Source: Gonapodya sp. JEL0774 (Eukaryota; Monoblepharomycota; Monoblepharidomycetes; Monoblepharidales; Gonapodyaceae). From it: 64,000 bases of DNA. This document shows, one piece after another, positions 11,760 through 23,792 of the stretch (positions are counted from its first letter, which is position 1; each line of letters begins with the position of its first letter). The position numbers and the translations under genes were made by a program. The DNA is taken from the NCBI GenBank assembly GCA_027604505.1, contig JADIIX010000011.1, positions 124,001-188,000 of the forward strand, read 5' to 3'. The notes under the pieces are model-generated. The model worked only from the letters and a program-made list of their open reading frames with translations, had not been told where the DNA came from and made no database searches.

Positions 11760-14311
11760 CTAAGTCGGAAAAGAGAGCTCCTCATACTCCACCATCTCTC
11801 TCTTTGCTCTCTTATCCACCTGCCACAGGCTCGGTTCTCGCGGACGCTTATTTCCGTTAACACTCTTACCTTCAATTTCAAACAGATCTCCGCCACCCGA
11901 CCCTTCCAACTCCGTATCGTCATTATCTCCATCACACCAGCCATCTTCCCCAAAGCCTTCCCCCACGTTCCCATCTTCGTCTTCTTCCAGAAGTCCCTCA
12001 CCATTGACCTCCACACCGTCGTCATCATCCTCCACCTCCACTTCCACAAGTTCCTCTCCATCATCCTCGGCGTCTCCCAAATCAGCCTGCCCATACCAAC
12101 CCGCAATCACCGCCACCACCATATTCATCAATCGTGCCAACCTCTTTCTTTCTTTCTCCATCTCCTCTCCATTATCGTTTGCCTGCACCGAACTCATGCC
12201 CCGCCTTAACTCCCTCACCCCTCGCACTAAATCCCTCACCACACTCCACTGCTCTCCGGTAAGCAGCGCGTGGTCCAAGTTTGCTAGCAAGGCGATCAAC
12301 CACGTGAAAAATCGGGTCGACGGCGATGTGGGGAGTACGGATGATCGGCAAACGGTTGGGAGGGGGAGCCAAATGTGATGGAGTCGGAGGAGATGGAAGG
12401 TCGAGCGCTGGGGGAAGAGGGCGTAAATTTAATGAGAGGCGTGAGCGTCACGCCGCTCTCGATGCACGCGCAAGCCGACTCACCTGGTCTATCCTGGATA
12501 CCACGCTCACATACGGCGGAACTTCGCTCACGCTCTCTTCCTTTCCATCCTGCTTCCGCTGCGCATCTGGTTCTTCGCCATCATCCGCATCGTCGCCTTT
12601 TTCCTTTTCCATTCTCTTCCTACCCTTAACACCATACAAGAACCACTTCCAGGCTCCATCATCTCCATGGTCCGGGACACGGATGTGTTCCAGCACTCGA
12701 TGGTTTTCGTATAGAGGTTTGGTGGGATCGATTTGCTCAACTTCAACCTGGGGCTCATTGTTAGAATGATCAGCTCCAACCGCAGTGTCCCACGCCTCTG
12801 CATCCACGATCCTCCACGCACCACTCCACGCACTCGAAAAATTGTCAATCCACCCTCCTATTCGGCTGCCTTTCCCACGCGCTCTCTCAATTCCATGAAT
12901 TTCTTGCTTCGTATCAAACGACCTCGGCTCATACATCCCCACTGTGGTATCAAACCAGTGCGGGTGCTGCTCAGAGGGTGGAACCGGCTGCCAAAGGCCC
13001 ATACCAGTTAATGGGTCGATTTGGAGTCCTGGTGGCTGTTGAGGGAGCGTGGACATCTCCGTGTCCGCGGAGACAGAAGCTTGTGGCCTTTCACCCGCTT
13101 CCTGGGTGATTGGTTCGAGTGCGTCACAGAACTCTATATCCATCGCCTCTTGCCCCGCAAGTGACTTTTCCGGGGTTTCCAGCCCCCCAAACCCAGACAT
13201 ATCCACCCGTATCGCACCCACCCAAAACCCTGTATCATCCGGTTCACCATCTTCCACCAGTATTTCCTCTTCCTCATCTTCTCCGTCCCTTTCTTCTTCT
13301 TCTTCCTCCTGACCTTCCTCCCACTGTGGACGACCGCTATCTGCCCTCCTCCTCCTCAACTCCGTTGCCAGCTCTCGAAACCACCCTAGAAACTTCTTTT
13401 TCCACCCCTTCGGTGGCAGCAATGCCTTATCAGTCGCCTCGATAATGGCCTGGTCTGCCAAGGTAGCTGCAGCAGCGAGACGAGCTTGGAGGAGGAGTGG
13501 GTGGGCGGACGAGGAGTCTATGAGTTCCGGAGATGGCGTAGTTGTGAGGGGTGGGTTGGAGGTGAAGAGAGTGGGGAGAAGGAGGGCTTGGTCTCTGGAG
13601 AGGAAGAGAGAAAGGACGAGCGGTTAAATCTGAAGAGGGAGACTGTAAACTGCGTTGTCAATGAGACCCTGGCACACCGCTTCTTAAGCTCCAGCTTTTG
13701 CCCTCCCTAGGCTGCGCGCTGCAGATCACTTCCTTCTTTAAACACTAGGCCACTTCCGTTCACAAACTCAAGATTACACAATTTGTTTGGGATTTCATCC
13801 TGAACAGGCAACATGTTTTTTTCACTGACCTGACCGTCCTCAAATACTCCAATCCATCCACTGGATCCCCCTTGATTGGATACGCCGCAACGGGTAGTGC
13901 TTGTCTTGCAAGTCCGTCGTATGTCTTGGACTCTCTATCCCAATCACGGCCCTGTGCGAAAGAATCTGCCGAATCCGGGTCCGGCTCTGCACCTGCTTTG
14001 CCTCCTCCAGGGCCACCACGCTTCCGTTTTCGAGGGGCCTTTGAGGAAGAACTCGTAGTGGGTTGGGTGTGGTGTTTTGAAGGGGGGATGACAGTCGGTA
14101 CTTCCAGGCCAGACACATCCGAAAGACCAGACACGCCCGATAAGACAGAAATCGGCACGGACTCAGTATCCAAAGCATTTTCTACCGGAACAAATGTTCC
14201 ATCGTCCTCAATTTCACCGTCCTCGTGTTCGCCTGTGTCGTTCAAAGCAAGGTGCGCAGCGGCAACGACAACTTCATGTTGCGGAGACCTGAGTGAATGC
14301 CCCGTTTTCAT
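11760..14311 (-). CDS. GEMIN2: Gemin2/SIP1-like SMN-complex component, unusually long
   Basis: SMN-complex scaffold that holds the Sm-protein pentamer during snRNP assembly. Three exons (14311-13830, 13594-12484, 12407-11760) sum to 746 residues. Conserved pieces appear in Gemin2 order: DGLEYLRTVRDQALLLP (family EYLR-V-EA block), PPKGWKKKFLGWFRELATEL (family W-x7-F-x2-LR block), GAWKWFLYGVKGRKR, PPYVSVVSRIDQ, and FFTWLIALLANLDHALL, then EQWSVVRDLVRGVRELR and a final VAVIAGWYGQADLGD. Human Gemin2 is about 280 residues. The extra length is an acidic, Ser-rich N-terminus with a KAPRKRKRGG basic patch, inserted acidic loops, and an acidic tail of ~110 residues. The start could lie slightly upstream. 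The gene is divergent from DRG1 across 188 bp. Confidence 0.82.
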
Positions 14312-14499
14312 GCGTTCAAATGAAGATTCGACACGGATATTGGTAGCCTGGACTCAAATGAAGGATTAAAAGTAGATCAAAGCGCTGAAGGTAAAAGGGA
14401 GGGGAGCCGTGCATGTGGGTTTATGTTTTAGGGGACGGGTCGCCATGACAGGGGTCTTGTATACGAAACAGATCTTCACCTATCTCCATAACTTCCGCC

Positions 14500-16942
14500 A
14501 TGTCTGTCGTCGACAGAATTAAAGAGGTAGAGACATTCTCAAAATGCCCTTTTGAACTCTTTGTGAATCAACGAGCGATTCTTTCAATCACAAGGTCGAG
14601 CTCGAAATGGCTCGCACCCAGCGAAACAAGGCAACCGCCTTCCACTTGGGTGTCCTCAAGGCGAAACTCGCAAAACTCAGACGTGAACTTCTTACGGATG
14701 GTGGAAAGGGTGGTGGTGGTGCCGGTGTGGGATTTGACGTGGCCAAAACGGGAGTCGCTCGTGTCGGTTTCGTTGGTTTTCCGTCAGTCGGAAAGTCAAC
14801 CCTCATGTCTAAATTGACTGGCGTGCATTCGGAAGTCGGAGCTTATGAATTTACAACGCTCACCACGGTGCCAGGTGTGATCCAATACAAGGGTGCAAAG
14901 ATCCAAATGCTCGACTTGCCCGGCATCATTGAAGGTGCCAAGGACGGAAAGGGTCGTGGACGACAAGTGAGTTAATCTGGTCGGGGTGACATATTTGGAA
15001 CAAGTTGGAGCTGGTTACGCGTGGTTATGGCGCGCTGGTTGAGTGGGGTTAAATCGCCCGGTGTGCAAATCAACAGCCCGCGGCCAGTCAAGAAAGCCGT
15101 CTCAGTCATTCAAAAGTGCTAGATCTGTTAAATTTTGAAACCTGCGAACTTGGCGTGACGCAAGTACTGCTGAGAAGGTTGACGAGCCGACCGAGACAGG
15201 CGTGATTCCACGGAGTACGCAAATCTTAGAAGTCCAAGGTCTTGTCATGGAGGAGCCATGCGCTGGTTGTAATTAAAAGTAGGTGGAGACTGCGCCTCTC
15301 TGGTGATGGATTTGTTGCAGCAAGGTGTTGGCCTGAAGGGGACGGCATCACCTCCATGCTAGTTTCAAGGTTTGCTGACAGTGGAATGGACCACCATACT
15401 CACCGAGCACTCTCGGCCAGGAGTGTAGATGCTATAGTGATTCAAAAGCTTGCTGTTGAACTTATACGCCCCTTTATCAAGGTCATTGCCGTCGCTCGCA
15501 CTTGCTCCCTGATCTTCATTGTCCTGGACGTTCTCAAACCCCTTACCGATAAACGTATCATCGAACGTGAACTCGAAGGGTTCGGTATCCGACTGAACAA
15601 AAAGCCACCCGAAGTCACCATAAGAAAAAAGGAAAAGGGAGGGATTAGCATGAGCGCGACGGTCACGTTGAGCTATTTGGATCAGGAGCAGGTTAAGGCA
15701 ATTCTCGGGGAGTATAAGATCCATAATGCAGATGTGTCCTTCCGGTGTGATGCGACGGTAAGTTGAAAAACGTTTTGAAACGGAAGGAATATTGCGCACA
15801 AAGGAAGCGAGATTCAATTGGGAGGCAGTGTTCGAGTTTTGCAGTGGACGGTTGCGCTCATGGAAAAATTTGGGTGACAAGGAGAAATTGGTGCTGTACG
15901 CCCTTGGGGCCAAGTCTGGTGATGGAATCTGGTATGGGAAGCAAATCCACGCTGATGTTTCTTGTCGTGCCTGTGCGTTCCTTTTCATCGAACGGCACCC
16001 AATGTTCCGAGACTCACTCTTTATTGGGCGGGGTCGCGATTTTGGGGGAAATGTAATCTTCGATCCGGTGGAGTACAGTGGGAGCTGTGTTGGAGCACAG
16101 GGAGATCCTCATTGCTTTTCCGGTCGTGTTGTATGCTTCTTTCTACACGCACCTCACCCGCCATCCCATTTTATCTTCTCTCTTGAAATCTCACCTATTC
16201 TCATTTTCCATGAAATGCCGACATTCGAAGGTTGATGAATTCATCGACGTAATAGAAGGAAACCGGATTTATATTCCTTGCATTTACGTTTTGAACAAGA
16301 TAGACCAGATCTCGGTGCAGGAGTTGGATGTTATATACAAGGTTTGTTTATGATATCCTAGGCCACCTTTCGTGTCCCGGTTGTCTTCGCTAGGTAACTG
16401 TCCTTCGTGACCACCTTCTATTGTCGACAAACACAACCCCTTAGATTCCACATGCCATCCCCGTCTCCTCCCATCATGGATGGAACTTTGACGATCTGCT
16501 AGAAAAGATGTGGGAGTATTTGGATTTGAATAGAATGTGAGTGGAGGTTTCGCTGGTGTTTACACTTCAAATCCAACTTTCACTCTCGGCCTCCTGCCTT
16601 TCCCCCTTCCGTGCTCTCTTCTACTCACCCAACAGCTACACCAAACCGAAAGGTCAACTTCCTGACTACGCTAGTCCTGTTGTACTTCGTCGCGATAAGA
16701 GTTCTGTGGAAGATTTCTGTAACAATATTCACAAGCAGTTCGCGAAACAGTTCAAGTATGGTTTGGTGTGGTGCGTATGTGGAGAGACAACAGGCGTTTG
16801 GAGATTGTGCGTCTCCTAATCAGACTCTTCTTCGCTCTTTCTGTTATGCAGGGGCTCTTCGGTGAAGCACAATCCTCAAAAGGTCGGACTTACACACGTT
16901 TTACAGGACGAGGATGTGGTGCAGCTGGTGAAGAAGTCGTGA
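14500..16942 (+). CDS. DRG1: DRG1/Rbg1 family translational GTPase
   Basis: Ribosome-associated GTPase of the OBG/DRG class, which works with DFRP/Tma46 partners during translation. Seven exons (14500-14526, 14595-14966, 15482-15757, 16231-16341, 16445-16536, 16636-16770, 16852-16942) give exactly 367 residues, the length of human DRG1. Visible motifs: [15 protein letters not shown] at the N-terminus, G1 [10 protein letters not shown]2/G3 region [11 protein letters not shown] and [19 protein letters not shown]4 NKIDQIS, the HTH insert [19 protein letters not shown], and the C-terminal TGS part [11 protein letters not shown] with [13 protein letters not shown]. The first intron splits off a 9-codon exon. 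Two introns are exceptionally long for this window (14967-15481 and 15758-16230). The donor at 16342 is GTTTGT. Confidence 0.96.
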
Positions 16943-17280
16943 GCACGAGGAGGTGGTTTGACGAGTGGTGTATCAGGTGCCAGCAGTGCAGGTGGTTTAT
17001 GTGAGCTGGGCCATCTAATTTGGTACACTGTGAAGGAGACGTCGAAGCTTAAAGTGATAATCGTCGAGAGAAAGATTGAGTGGATGTGTGAACAGTGACA
17101 GTGTGAATGGAATTGAAATTTTGTTGTATCTCGTAGTGAGTGGGTTACCCCGGTTTCAAATTAGATAGTGCACAACATGTAGTAACAGAGCGAACGAGGG
17201 GGGAGCAATGGAACAACAGAGGGTATCTGTGGATCTACATGGAATTCGTGATCTTTATTTCAACAACTCAATCCCAGTTA
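16943..17280. other. Convergent intergenic region after DRG1
   Basis: About 335 bp between the DRG1 stop and the stop of the minus-strand gene that ends near 17281. I see no gene or RNA element. It should hold both 3' UTRs. Confidence 0.4.
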
Positions 17281-18254
17281 AATCTTGTATCCATTTTTTG
17301 CAGCCACCTTGCTTACTATCTCCGCCATATTTTCAAAAACTTGCATGGCACTTTGGCCAACCTGCAAGTTCACTCCCCGTTCATTATCCTCACTATTCTG
17401 CACAGCACCGGCAGAGCCGCTGATGATTTCCCAGCCACCGCGACCAAGAATCCGGAGCTGGCCTGTGCGAAGGTTCAAATCAACGCAAGGGACGATGTGC
17501 CCGTGAGGGCGGAACGTGTAGGAAGGAGTTGAGAGGAAAGTCGTTGTTGTAATGTTCGACAAGTCCGATCCAAGCGCTTTGTGGGGTCCACCAAGCTCCG
17601 CGGATGTTGAGAATGGCCACAAGTCTGCTGCGCCCACACTCTCACAAACACTATAGCTCACCACCCACTCTCCCTGTTCCACGAACCAACGACCCGACAC
17701 ATCATCGTACGGCGACCAAGGGTGATTGACCGGGCCGGAAAGCCACAACCCACCACGAGGGGCAATGCCAATTGCTCGAGCTGCTTCAAGCAAGCGAGGT
17801 GGCACAGGAGCTGAAGGATGTGGCGGTGGTAAGGAGCGGAAGTTTTGAAACCGGGTGCGGTGGGACTGTGAAGTTGCGGATGTGGGAGAGATAGCAGCAA
17901 GAACACCGGTTGATGGTGTGAAAACGATGGTAGTGTTGGGAATGGGTACGGATACATCTAGTAGTCGAGATCGTTTGTGAGTTGAGCGTAGTGCTAACAA
18001 GGCTTGCTGCAATTACCGTCAAATCCCGAACCTGGCAGCAGTGTAGCATTGCTGATGTTCACGGCAAGGTCACCGCGGCAGAGCCTATGCTGTGGTATGT
18101 CTTCCTGAACAATTGCCCATTCCACTTTCGACTCGGCGCTCAGAGAGAACATGAAAACCTGAGAGGTGAACAACTTCACTCAACCAATCGCTATGACAGT
18201 ACAGTGGAATCACCAACTTACCTGTTGGAGCCATAATACATACTCTCCCATCAT
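17281..18254 (-). CDS. Unrecognised protein, possibly with a 5' zinc-ribbon exon
   Basis: Exons ending MMGEYVLWLQQ (from about 18254), then VFMFSLSAESKVEWAIVQED (~18173-18049), then a long exon from about 18002 to the stop near 17281, join in frame to roughly 310 residues. The long exon is Trp/Gly-rich with WLSGPVNHPWSPYDDVSGRW, LGGPHKALGSDLSN, LRILGRGGWEIISG and the C-terminus MAEIVSKVAAKNGYKI. The frame stays open upstream of 18254 to an acceptor near 18330. A further minus-strand stretch near 18390-18510 reads like a zinc ribbon (HHCSNSDCKKLIPETPF, then CLQCRQPIPRYC), so the real gene may start further upstream. I do not recognise the family and propose no function. Start and exon 1 are uncertain. 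Confidence 0.5.
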
Positions 18255-18876
18255 TTCAATTGCAACACACCAAGCACCATGTCCGAGGGAGCGGAGACCG
18301 CCATCGTAGTCACGACGGCGGCACTCCTCTAAACATAATCACATTGAAGTCATCAGACAACGGGTTGTGGACACTGCATTGGACATACGTATGTTCGACA
18401 ACGTACCACTGCAATATCGAGGGATAGGTTGTCGGCATTGTAAGCATGTGAAAGTAAGTCGAAAGGGAGTTTCCGGTATTAATTTTTTACAGTCTGAGTT
18501 CGAACAATGATGGAGTCCGTCTGGAATGATTACCGATATTTCGGAAGGGACGCGGAACGGAGAAAACGCTTTTGTCATTTTTGACAGGCCCTAGTGCCGA
18601 GCCGCGAGATGGACCGCAACGAAGGAAGAGGAACCGCGAGAGAGGCCAACAGGGGGACGGGAAACTCGCGGTCAGCGCACAGGAAGCCACATCCCTTCTA
18701 AAGCTCCAACACCACCAAGATGGGAGACGTCGGTGAAACAAGTTGTGCCGTCAAGCAATTCACAAAAAACGAGGCAGGTGGAAGACTTTTTTGATTAACT
18801 TCCTAGCGTATTAGTACACCATGAGCAATGAATGACACGAGCATAACATTTTGTGATTCGGTAATTCGCTCCCCCC
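18255..18876. other. Region with a possible upstream exon, otherwise no clear gene
   Basis: About 620 bp between the unrecognised gene and the end of CDC73. Apart from the Cys-rich minus-strand stretch near 18390-18510, which may be an upstream exon of the neighbour, I see nothing I can support. Confidence 0.35.
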
Positions 18877-21034
18877 CTATTCAAAGTATCGTGGCTTTTT
18901 TTCCAGCATGAATCTTTCGAGTTTGTCCCAGAACTCGGTCACAGTCTGCAAATCCATATGACGCCTGTTTCGATTCACCTGTCAAAGGATGGTAACGATG
19001 TATGATTAGTCTGCGAGATTGGACCCAACGGGTCATTTGTTACAATTGTTTGAACGAATCTGCACTCACACTCAAAGTAACCGTGTTCCACCCCTTGACC
19101 GGATCCTTAACCTCAACATCATGCCACTTCAGATAGAATCCTCGAATATTTTGGAACACCTCACGAGGATCCGTCCATCGCCAATTTGAAAACTGCCATG
19201 GTTGTTCGTGAACGAAGCAAGCCACAACGCGGTCCCTTAGGACGAAAAACGAAATGTGAAGTATTTCGCACGGAAATGAACCAACAAAAAATATCTCACC
19301 ACTCATCGGGCCTAACGCTCGCCCCGTTGTCAACAATTGAAAATACAAGCTCTTTCCCAGATCCAGAGAACGTATGTCGCACATGCACTCGAGGTTCTTT
19401 CGCAGGATTCGCACGACGAATATCGTCGGGATGTTTAAATCTGATGCGAAGCGAAGGGAGAGCAATGGGCGATCGCCGTGTACGGTGCAACCTGACATGC
19501 AGAGAGGCTCACATTCCTCCCTCAAGCAGTTCCTTGACATTATACATTTGCACCAACGCAGTGCTCAAACTTGGTACAATAATGATTGGCGTAGGTGGTG
19601 GTCGGGATGCTGCGCTTTGGGATCTCGAAGTGCTGGGGGCTTTAGACGTGTCGGCAGACCGAGAAGTGGTCGAGTCAACAGGGCGGCGAGAAGAAGATGT
19701 GGAGGAAGTTGGCGGTGCTGAGGGTCGGGAGGTTCCTTGCAGTCATTGTGTACTGGTGTCACTACAAAAAGGGGGACTTTTCCGAGAGAGCAACACACAC
19801 CATCGTGACTTTCAGCTGTCCCGTTGCCATTCACGGCCGGGGCCTGTGGCTTGAGGCTCCAATGCTGCTCTGCAGTTCGACGGACGTGATCGAAGGACTG
19901 AGCGGGAGTGGTACGATTGCGGGAGCAAGCCCCAAAAACAGAAACCAGGGGAGAAGCGGGCCGTGGACGCATAAAATCAGGAGAAATATCGCGGTGGAGA
20001 GAGGAGACGCGTCTTAAGTCTCAGAGAGATTCCACAGGTGCGAACCCTCACCACCAACATATTGATTTCGGCATACCTTGTTTGTACCTTTGGCTTGCAT
20101 CACACTTTTCCTATCCCCAACCGTACTCTCTCTCGACATTATGCGTTTGACGTGAGCCGCGTCTGCGTCGTCGGGAACGGTAGGTCGGGGGCGTTTAGCA
20201 TCATGATCTAATGGAAGATCCGTGTGACGTTTTGCTGGCACAAAACGAGTCGCGGGTGAGTCAGATGTGCGGGTAGACCGTGGACGAAAAGATTCAGCGA
20301 TGAATTCATCTCGCACATGCTTGAGATTCCCATGAAGTAAGGGTTCTCACAGTGGGGAGAAGTACTCCATCCAGAAAACTTCGAATTCTCAACGACGCAT
20401 TAAAGCACCTACCTGACCCAGCAGAATTACCTGCCCCTGCGGGTAATCCTTGTCCCAGAGACGGTGCGCGACCAGAAGAATGACTCATAGGTGCAGTACC
20501 TGTAGTTCCAGAAGCAGAGGTGGTCGGTAGGGATGTCAAAGAAGATGGAAATATGGAAGAGGAGGCAGTGGTAACTGCTGCAGCGAGCGACGCCTGGTCA
20601 GGCCACGGGATGTTGTCTTCGGGCACTTTTCCAAGCAGATAGTCAATGAGAGGTCGGATATCAACCAGTGCAACATTTTGGACGCCTGTCGCAACTGCCG
20701 TCCGAATGTAATCAGAAAATTCGGATGTAGGAGGTGCTTCCCCTGTCTCAAGTCGTTGCTGGAAATGTGAAACAAGAAAAGCGACCGTAGAGAGGGGGTA
20801 GCTTCGTGTGCCAGATGGCGTGGAGACGGGGAGTGCCGAAGCGACGTCGCTCCCGAAGGTGATGTGAGTTGCATCCTTCCACGAAGTCGTTGAGACAAAT
20901 GCTTTCCCTCCTGAGTCTGCGTTCACGGCGGCCGATTCCGCGCGCACAAGTAATAGGGGTGTCCGTGCAGCAATCGCTCTACGAACAAGGCGTATTGGTG
21001 TCACAGTCGCAGCGACATTTGTAGTTGTCGTCAT
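18877..21034 (-). CDS. CDC73: Cdc73/parafibromin, PAF1 complex subunit
   Basis: Component of the PAF1 complex, which travels with RNA polymerase II and promotes H2B ubiquitination and elongation. Seven exons (21034-20413, 20309-20077, 19897-19801, 19735-19513, 19491-19300, 19235-19070, 18978-18877) give 544 residues. The N-terminus has the family start IRLVRRAIAARTPLLLV and the block KDATHITFGSDVASALPVST then YPLSTVAFLVSHFQQR. The middle has IMSRESTVGDRKSVMQAKGT. The C-terminal Ras-like domain starts PIIIVPSLSTALVQMYNVKE and includes DRVVACFVHEQPWQFSNWRW, GFYLKWHDVEVKDPVKGWN and RRHMDLQTVTEFWDKLERFM. A Ser/Thr-rich linker precedes the C-terminal domain. The ATG at 21034 begins the conserved region directly. 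Confidence 0.95.
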
Positions 21035-21493
21035 TCAGTCCAATTCAACCAGTCCAGTCCAAGCTTACTCCACAAATCCTTCAAAGCGAAGAAGAGCAGA
21101 AGACGGAAACCCTACAGAATTGAGTTGACACAACGGTTCGATCGTGATGAATTGGATTTTCAAAGGATTTGAAGCATCTGGCTTACATACTACCCGGGAC
21201 ACCACTGCTAAACAGAACGCCAATAATTCCCCCGTCCACATACAAATTGTTGCAACTGTTTGTAAAGTATCCTATGTTCTGATCCTTTGGGCGTTCAGTC
21301 TCACGGGCGACTCAGATGCGTACCTTTCTCGAAAAAGAAAGCTGTACATGTTTTGGCAGTAGTGCTTTCTCTTGAATCTCTGGGTTCATTATAAGAAAAT
21401 ATTCCGGATTTTGGGCTGTGCACAACCATCCAGTGGTCGGGGTTGAGGGTGTGGGTGATGAACTACTGATCGAGGGCTCTTTTCTTTCACTGT
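21035..21493. other. Intergenic region upstream of CDC73
   Basis: About 460 bp between the CDC73 start (minus) and the possible acidic ORF (plus). It should carry the CDC73 promoter. No gene or clear motif was recognised. Confidence 0.35.
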
Positions 21494-22088
21494 ATGATGG
21501 TCAAACACATCCGCAAACAGTTTGCTGATGAACAAGTCCCTCCGGAACTCGAAGAGCACACTGTTTCAGAAGACTCATCGGAGGATGTAGATGGGAGCGA
21601 GAGCTCTGGGAGCGTCAGCGAGAACGAAGCAGAAGCGAGTCATATTAAGAGCGAGGACGTGCACGAGTCTCAGGCGCGGTCCGAATTGGCTACACCTCAG
21701 AACGTGAGCCTGCCCTTCAGTGCTGTGGATCGGGAGGATGAGTCTGTGGGGCTAGGTATGTTGCAGAAATGAGACTACGCTCCAGGACCAGTCAAACTCT
21801 GTTTGCAAGAGAACATGGTCGGCAAAAAACTTTTTTCTACATGAAATCCATGTACTTGAAGGTTGTTTGCCTGTACATACTGACGCTGGATCGGGTGGAA
21901 ATGCGGAAACCACGTTCACTGTTTTTCGCCAACACTAAGAAACGCGATTGTTTCCCATGGTTGGGTTCCGAAATGGTTAAGCGTGGAAAAGTGAAGCAAT
22001 ATGTCCCCCAATGCGAGTCACTTCAATACTCTACGAAGAAATGGTTCGCTTGGATGGATTGCCACATACGTTGAACGCCGAATTGACA
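21494..22088 (+). CDS. Possible acidic protein, exon structure unresolved
   Basis: An ATG-started frame at 21494 encodes about 90 acidic, Ser/Glu-rich residues (SEDSSEDVDGSESSGSVSEN) and ends in a plausible GTATGT donor near 21764. Downstream short coding-like pieces include NFFLHEIHVLEGCLPVHTDA (about 21827-21890) and RVTSILYEEMVRLDGLPH, which ends at TGA near 22087. I could not find a splice pattern that joins these in one frame. It may be a short independent gene or upstream exons of the Lcp5 gene. No family was recognised. Confidence 0.3.
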
Positions 22089-22234
22089 ATTCACCTTCGA
22101 GTTTGACTAAGAGAACAACAGGAGCACACTTAAATATCGTGTCGATTTCTCATATTCTCTGCTTTCGTCTCCAAATTCACCTTTCCATCAATTACTCTCC
22201 ATTTCACGCGATTGTCATTACCCCATATCAACAG

Positions 22235-23624
22235 ATCTTCCCGCCATTAACCTTTCCGAATTCCCCCCTGAACTTCTTGCGCTTGTTCAAAGTGAGCTGC
22301 CTGTCTACGACCGATTAGTACGAGATCTTGAGAGGCGGTGCACGGATGTACAAACAAAAACACCAAGTCTCATTAATAAGTGAGGACGACCTCCAAAGTT
22401 TGTTGGAAGTTCTCTTCATGGTGAACTGCTAAATGCCCTTGGTAATCTGTCTCCAGACTCTCGTCTACCGATACTTCCCATTCCCTTTCTATTCTCGACA
22501 TAAAGCTTCACACACACCTCTCGTATGTATCTCATCTCCTTTTGTACGCTTTGATCCGTATCAATGGGCTGCCTTTGTCGACGGACCCTGCTTTGGATCG
22601 TCTTCTCGAATTGAAGACAGTCCTGGAAAAGATCCGACCGTTGGAAAATCGCTTGGCGTACCAGATCCAAAAGCTGTCGCGAAGAGCAGAAAACAAAGGA
22701 CAAAATGTGGAGCCTCAAGCGGGGGCAGATATTGCGCGAGATCCACTTCGTTTTGGACCTAACCCCAAGGCGCTCACGGGGGATGAGAGTAGCAGCGAAG
22801 ATGATATAGAAGAATCAGCTGCCGGTTCGCGAACCAGAAAGACCAAGTCCTTGGCTGACAACGTTGAAGATAGCATCACTGCAGACAAATCTTCGACATT
22901 ATACCGCCCTCCCCGATTCGCACCCACCTTGCTGGACGGAAGTAGCAAGCGCGAACGTGGACGAACGGACGGCACAGGGCGTGGTGCGTCTCACCAAGCC
23001 GCACGTTCGCGGATCCTCCGCGACCTTAAAAGCCAATTCAGCGATATGCCCGAGGATATGCCGGTAGATGGTACGGGATGGGGCTCGCGTGACGCGGCAG
23101 ACATGACTGAGGCAGAACGTTTCATCAAGGAGAAGGATGCGTTCGAAGAGGAGCACTTTGTGAGGTTGCCCATTAGCAAGAAGGAGCGAAAGGCGAGGAA
23201 GGAACTGGCGAACATGTCGGGTGTCTTGAGGGCCCGGGATGAGCTGGAGGTATGTTCCAGTTTCCGTGACAACCAGTCGAGAATGTCTCCATGAAACGGC
23301 TCAATAATTCCCTAGACTCTCGACGACTTCTCCTCGCTATCTCGGCTCGATTCTCGGGTCCGCCGACTTGATGCTATGACTCACGGGACTGGCGCGCTGG
23401 CACGGTCTAAAAAGCGAGCTCTTGCGGCTGCCGAAAATGACGTAGGCAGCAACAAACGTGCGCGCACAATGGCTGGTGAGGAGTTAGTGGCTGAAGCCGG
23501 TAAAATGGGCCGGACCGTGGGCAAAGACTTGACTAGGGCGAAGCGGAAGTTCGAAAAGGTGCTCAAGAAGAAGAACCGCCGGGACGCAAAGAAGCTCAAA
23601 TCTGGTAGTAGCACAATTCGTTAA
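22235..23624 (+). CDS. LCP5: Lcp5/neuroguidin, U3 snoRNP-associated Sas10/C1D protein (5' exon not located)
   Basis: Small-subunit processome factor needed for 18S rRNA maturation in the nucleolus. Exons 22235-22379, 22457-23249 and 23316-23624 join in frame. The Sas10/C1D domain is seen as PVYDRLVRDLERRCTDVQ, then SLSILDIKLHTHLSYVSHLL, and LDRLLELKTVLEKIRPLENR. Family landmarks follow: DPLRFGPNPKAL, YRPPRFAPTLLDG, SRILRDLKSQFSDMPEDM, an EEHFVRLPISKKERKARK block, and a basic C-terminus (KRKFEKVLKKKNRRDAKKLK). The exon at 22235 begins after a pyrimidine-rich intron end (CAACAG) in phase 1, so a short first coding exon with the ATG must lie upstream. I could not identify it. Confidence 0.88.
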
Positions 23625-23792
23625 CATATGCTTGAACCAACGTAGCACAAACCAATTGTTCACAGCGTAGTTAAGACATACATTCCAACGTATAGAGATA
23701 TCCCTCTTTAATAACTAAAGTTCGACTCCAGCGTCGAATAAAAGATCGTCCAATCTTTATAGCTGTTTCTACAAGTATGTTACCCACAACAA

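Noticed and set aside
15792..16235. Long plus-strand open frames inside DRG1 intron 3.
   Set aside because: The conserved DRG1 residues on both sides join perfectly without it, and the translated product matches nothing.
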